A stretch of DNA of 64,000 bases. Source: Mactromeris polynyma. Taxonomy: Eukaryota > Mollusca > Bivalvia > Venerida > Mactridae. Positions 61,701-64,000 of the stretch are shown one piece after another; positions within the stretch are counted from its first letter, which is position 1, and each line of letters opens with the position of its first letter. The position numbers and the translations under genes are program-made. Below the pieces are notes generated by a model, which worked only from the letters and a program-made list of their open reading frames with translations, searched no databases and had not been told where the DNA came from. The DNA lies in assembly GCA_032209605.1 (NCBI GenBank), contig JASFXZ010000026.1, forward strand, positions 7,812,001-7,876,000, read 5' to 3'.

Positions 61701-63769
61701 TATTCCATCATTTTTATGAATGTTCAAATTGTTTTGTCTTTCAGAGACGTGTTCGTGGGTAGATGGGAAACGATGTTTTCCGGGCACATGTGACAGCAAT
61801 ATGCTTTTCAGTAGCTGTAAATGCTCAGACGGATTTGCCGGTGTAAACTGCGCCACGTGTAAATATTAGATGCCGATTGTTATGTAATTTTAAAACTAAA
61901 GATAGAAAAGTGTATTTTCATGTACATGATAACAACATTATGTAACACAAATAATATTTATGGGTAGGTATAGATATACAGACTATTAAAAATTAACCTG
62001 AAAAAAAAACACACAAAAAACACAACATATATGCTCATACATAAATAAATAACAATATAGATGATGATATTCACAATGTTACAGTATGCTGACCACCAGA
62101 GTAAAACCATGTGAGGAATGATCCTTTGAAAACATTTAAAGAATTTGACTGGCCAATATTAAGTGGTATTTTGTTCCAGATATTTGGTCCAGAAGATGCA
62201 AGAGATTTTCTACAAAATTCAAATCTGGGTTTTGGAATGTATAGAGTGTTGCTTGAGTAAGATCTTAACGATGTGTTGTTTGTTGCATTAAACAAGTTAC
62301 ACGTGTATTTAGGAAATATACAGCTTTACTAGAAAACGATTGTTAACAAACTTCGAGGTGATTTGGTTTTGCAAACGTTTTATCAATATACATTGTGTAC
62401 GAAGTAGAAATATGATCAATTAGTTTTGAATAGATATATAAGAATATATTGATAACCTCTGTAGGCAGCCACTAACTTACTGTAACGGTATTTATATGTG
62501 TAGAAAATCAGTACGTACATTCAATAAAATATACCATATTAGATACCGTTAGTGTTGCTGAAGTATATGCCACTATTTTCTAAAAATCTTTGAAGGCGTA
62601 TATTAATTCGATTGTCACATTGTAATGTTGTAAAATAATATATCAACAATATTACAGTTTTATTGGTACCGTTTTCAGTCACAAGTGATAACCAACCGGA
62701 AATTCACAAACAAATGTTCGAATTAAAAGGCGGAAGCGAAGAATTATCGTACCTGTTTTTAGATCGCTCGAACGGCGAGACAGAAAAAGTGTGGACACAC
62801 CAAATGAGTTGGGACGTAGCAAGCGTAACGGTTGCTGCGAGTTATAAGCCCAAATACAACGCAGCGAGTCTTGAACGGCAGTACATTGATAGCAACAATA
62901 CTGCTGTCGGTGTGAAAGACCTTAAAACGTCCATTATTTGGGAGAGAGGCAAGTAAAACACAACTTTGTATAAAAAAGTTAACATACTTGTTCGACAATA
63001 TCTGTTTCCTACTGTTTATCTTTAGCTCCACTCTCAAATCGAGGAATGAATCCATATGTCTATAAATAAATATTTGATACCGTTGGTTCGCTTTCACCCT
63101 TCGAAATCAGCAAACAAAACCTACACATATTTAACAAACACGTTGAAGTCGTCAAGATGCTTATGCAATGAGCATGTACACATGCATCATCAGTTTCATC
63201 TTGGAACAACTTCCGATCAAGTCTTGCAGCAGTAGTGTGCGTTGATTCTTGGGATATTACCATTACAAAGCGCTGATCAAAAGAGGCAAATAAGCACCTA
63301 CAAAATGTGCAATTATTTACACCCACTGCGGGGAATTTACCTATTATTACAGATGGTCTAATTCTTAATTAACTATACTTAAATAAACATCACGTGATTT
63401 ATTTCTGTGAAAGTTTCTTTCATGAAAACCCATGATCTTGAATTTTTCAGGCAATGTTTCTATTGAATGGTTGTCTAATATTTCCTGTGAATTCAAGGCG
63501 GATTGTAATATATCCTATCTAGATTCTCGTATAAGTGACATGTATTCATCCACGTATTCCGAATTTGGAAGTCTAGCGTTCCAGCATGGTGACACGTGTG
63601 TATATTTGTCTTCTTAAACCATTTTTGACCTGCAATACATTAATCTTATATTGCCACATAAAGCTTAAAAATACCACATCCTGAACGATGTTTTTATACA
63701 TTTGGTCAATGTGTAGGTATGGTATTCCGAGGCACTCGTTACTGTGGAGATATTTTTAAAACTGTTGAA
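56959..63769 (+). CDS. EMI-like / EGF-like cysteine-rich extracellular protein, partial
   Basis: Eight exons with matching phases are read: 56959-57051, 58034-58095, 58591-58773, 61189-61332, 61745-61858, 62679-62948, 63451-63597 and, tentatively, 63717-63769. They encode about 355 residues. The first two exons give a Cys, then an aromatic-rich stretch and 'RRECCRGFGGYLCAY', resembling the closing part of an EMI domain (CC-x-G-[FWY]...C). Exons 3-5 are Cys-rich, ending in an EGF-like 'CKCSDGFAGVNC'. Exons 6-7 are a beta-rich part without a known domain ('LFLDRSNGETEKVWTHQMSW', 'WLSNISCEFKADCNISYLDS') with several N-x-S/T sites. The protein is probably secreted or at the cell surface. The signal-peptide exon was not found, and the gene may run past the window. 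Confidence 0.75.
59065..59205. repeat. ~33-bp GC-richer minisatellite, about four units
   Basis: Diverged units of the type 'gacgctcgatcgtctgatct' followed by 'aacttggtgggc' recur four times. Base composition stands out against the AT-rich intron. No open frame of interest. Confidence 0.8.
59395..60935 (+). mobile_element. Non-LTR retrotransposon remnant (reverse-transcriptase C-terminal part and 3' UTR)
   Basis: In broken frames the plus strand encodes 'WKLVVNTSKTKVLIFKKGG', 'FCYLGIVFTPDGSFSEAQNT', 'LFDKLITPILNYGSEVWGF' and, from 59,986, 'LCNLGFHDVWVFQTVGDTKL' to 'KLRVSSHRLSIESGRWTKP'. The block W-x-L-x-x-N-x-x-K-T-K, Y-L-G and the downstream N-Y-G-x-E-x-W-G are typical of the end of LINE reverse transcriptases and the region after it. 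Stops at about 59,780 and 60,298 and frameshifts make it a pseudogene. The 3' tail (60,731-60,930) matches 3,592-3,830. It lies in an intron of the EMI/EGF gene, same strand. Confidence 0.85.
61189..61858 (+). CDS. Exons with Cys-rich and EGF-like modules
   Basis: Exon 61189-61332 reads 'ACKLIDKCDQPSCTRGDYTT' and on to 'GKPDITRCQ'. Exon 61745-61858 reads 'ETCSWVDGKRCFPGTCDSNM' then 'CKCSDGFAGVNC', a six-cysteine pattern ending like an EGF/laminin-EGF module. If the last donor (GTAAAT at 61,859) is not used, the frame closes three codons later at TAG, which would give an alternative short secreted form. Confidence 0.78.
62060..62320 (-). mobile_element. Second LINE tail fragment (C-terminus of another non-LTR element)
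   Basis: The minus strand reads 'SLRSYSSNTLYIPKPRFEFC' then 'KSLASSGPNIWNKIPLNI' and 'SLNVFKGSFLTWF'. The sequence S-N-x-L-x-I-P-x-x-R, followed by S-x-x-x-x-G-x-x-x-W-N-x-[IL]-P and F-K, is the common C-terminal end of jockey/RTE-type polyproteins in marine invertebrates. It is a different family and orientation from 59,395-60,935. Confidence 0.75.
62679..63769 (+). CDS. Exons with unclassified beta-rich domain; one GC-AG intron
   Basis: Exon 62679-62948 is followed by a 'GCAAGT' donor, a recognised non-canonical GC-AG type; the next exon (63451-63597) then continues in phase with 'GNVSIEWLSNISCEFKADC'. If the 63,598 donor (GTGTAT) is skipped, the frame closes after 'DTCVYLSS' at 63,617. 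The tentative exon 63717-63769 reads 'MVFRGTRYCGDIFKTVE' and has an AATAAA nearby at about 63,774, so it may be near the true end. Confidence 0.65.
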
Positions 63770-64000
63770 GTATTAATAAAGATCGATATAATAATATAAA
63801 AATAACGCATATCATAAAGTTTATATCAAATATAACAACTGTTATTACAAATAATTATGTGAATGCTGAATTCATTAGTGCCAAAAACGAAGTATTTCTA
63901 TAATACATGTATGTAAACTGTTTTTACCATTGCTATATTTGATCATGGCTGGAAATGCGAATGGGTCCCTACAAACGGGTCTATATTTATATATGTTTAT

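Overview
This is eukaryotic, AT-rich, intron-dense animal DNA. The mixture of repeats (bivalve-type tRNA-derived SINEs, a non-LTR retrotransposon tail of the kind common in clams and mussels, a Penelope-like fragment, pogo-like DNA elements with TA target sites) and the protein content point to a bivalve mollusc. The species cannot be named from the sequence alone.

Two genes are supported, arranged head to head about 9 kb apart. The first fills bases 2,534-47,879 on the minus strand. It has 39 coding exons joined by phase-compatible splice sites and encodes a secreted protein of about 1,951 residues. In order it has a signal peptide, a vitellogenin-type large lipid transfer protein (LLTP) N-module (about residues 20-690), an amphipathic helical region (about 691-965), an M23 peptidase/LECT2-like domain that keeps its metal-binding His and Asp residues (about 966-1143), an acidic linker, and three copies of a cysteine-containing unit preceded by helical segments (about 1191-1951). 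I know of no named family with this architecture. One base is missing in exon 33, which breaks the frame in this assembly or allele. The second gene, on the plus strand from 56,959 to beyond the window, encodes a cysteine-rich extracellular protein with an EMI-like start and an EGF-like module. Its first exon and its 3' end were not found.

The rest is repeats. Bases 1-1,495 are a satellite of about 168 bp whose two monomer types are interspersed. Introns of the first gene hold two copies of a pogo-like DNA element (27,145-29,488 and 32,977-33,983), a 2.8 kb foldback element (34,889-37,697) with a TTAA-flanked nonautonomous element nested in it, two small TA-flanked MITEs, SINEs, degenerate ATG/CAT microsatellites, a Penelope-like fragment, and a minisatellite that looks like repeated copies of the exon 32 splice donor. 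The intergenic gap holds a second large inverted-repeat structure (48,610-51,690). The EMI/EGF gene carries a LINE 3' remnant and a second, antisense LINE tail in its introns.

Exons were found by reading both strands, matching splice sites and reading phase, and by recognising domain patterns. No database search was possible.
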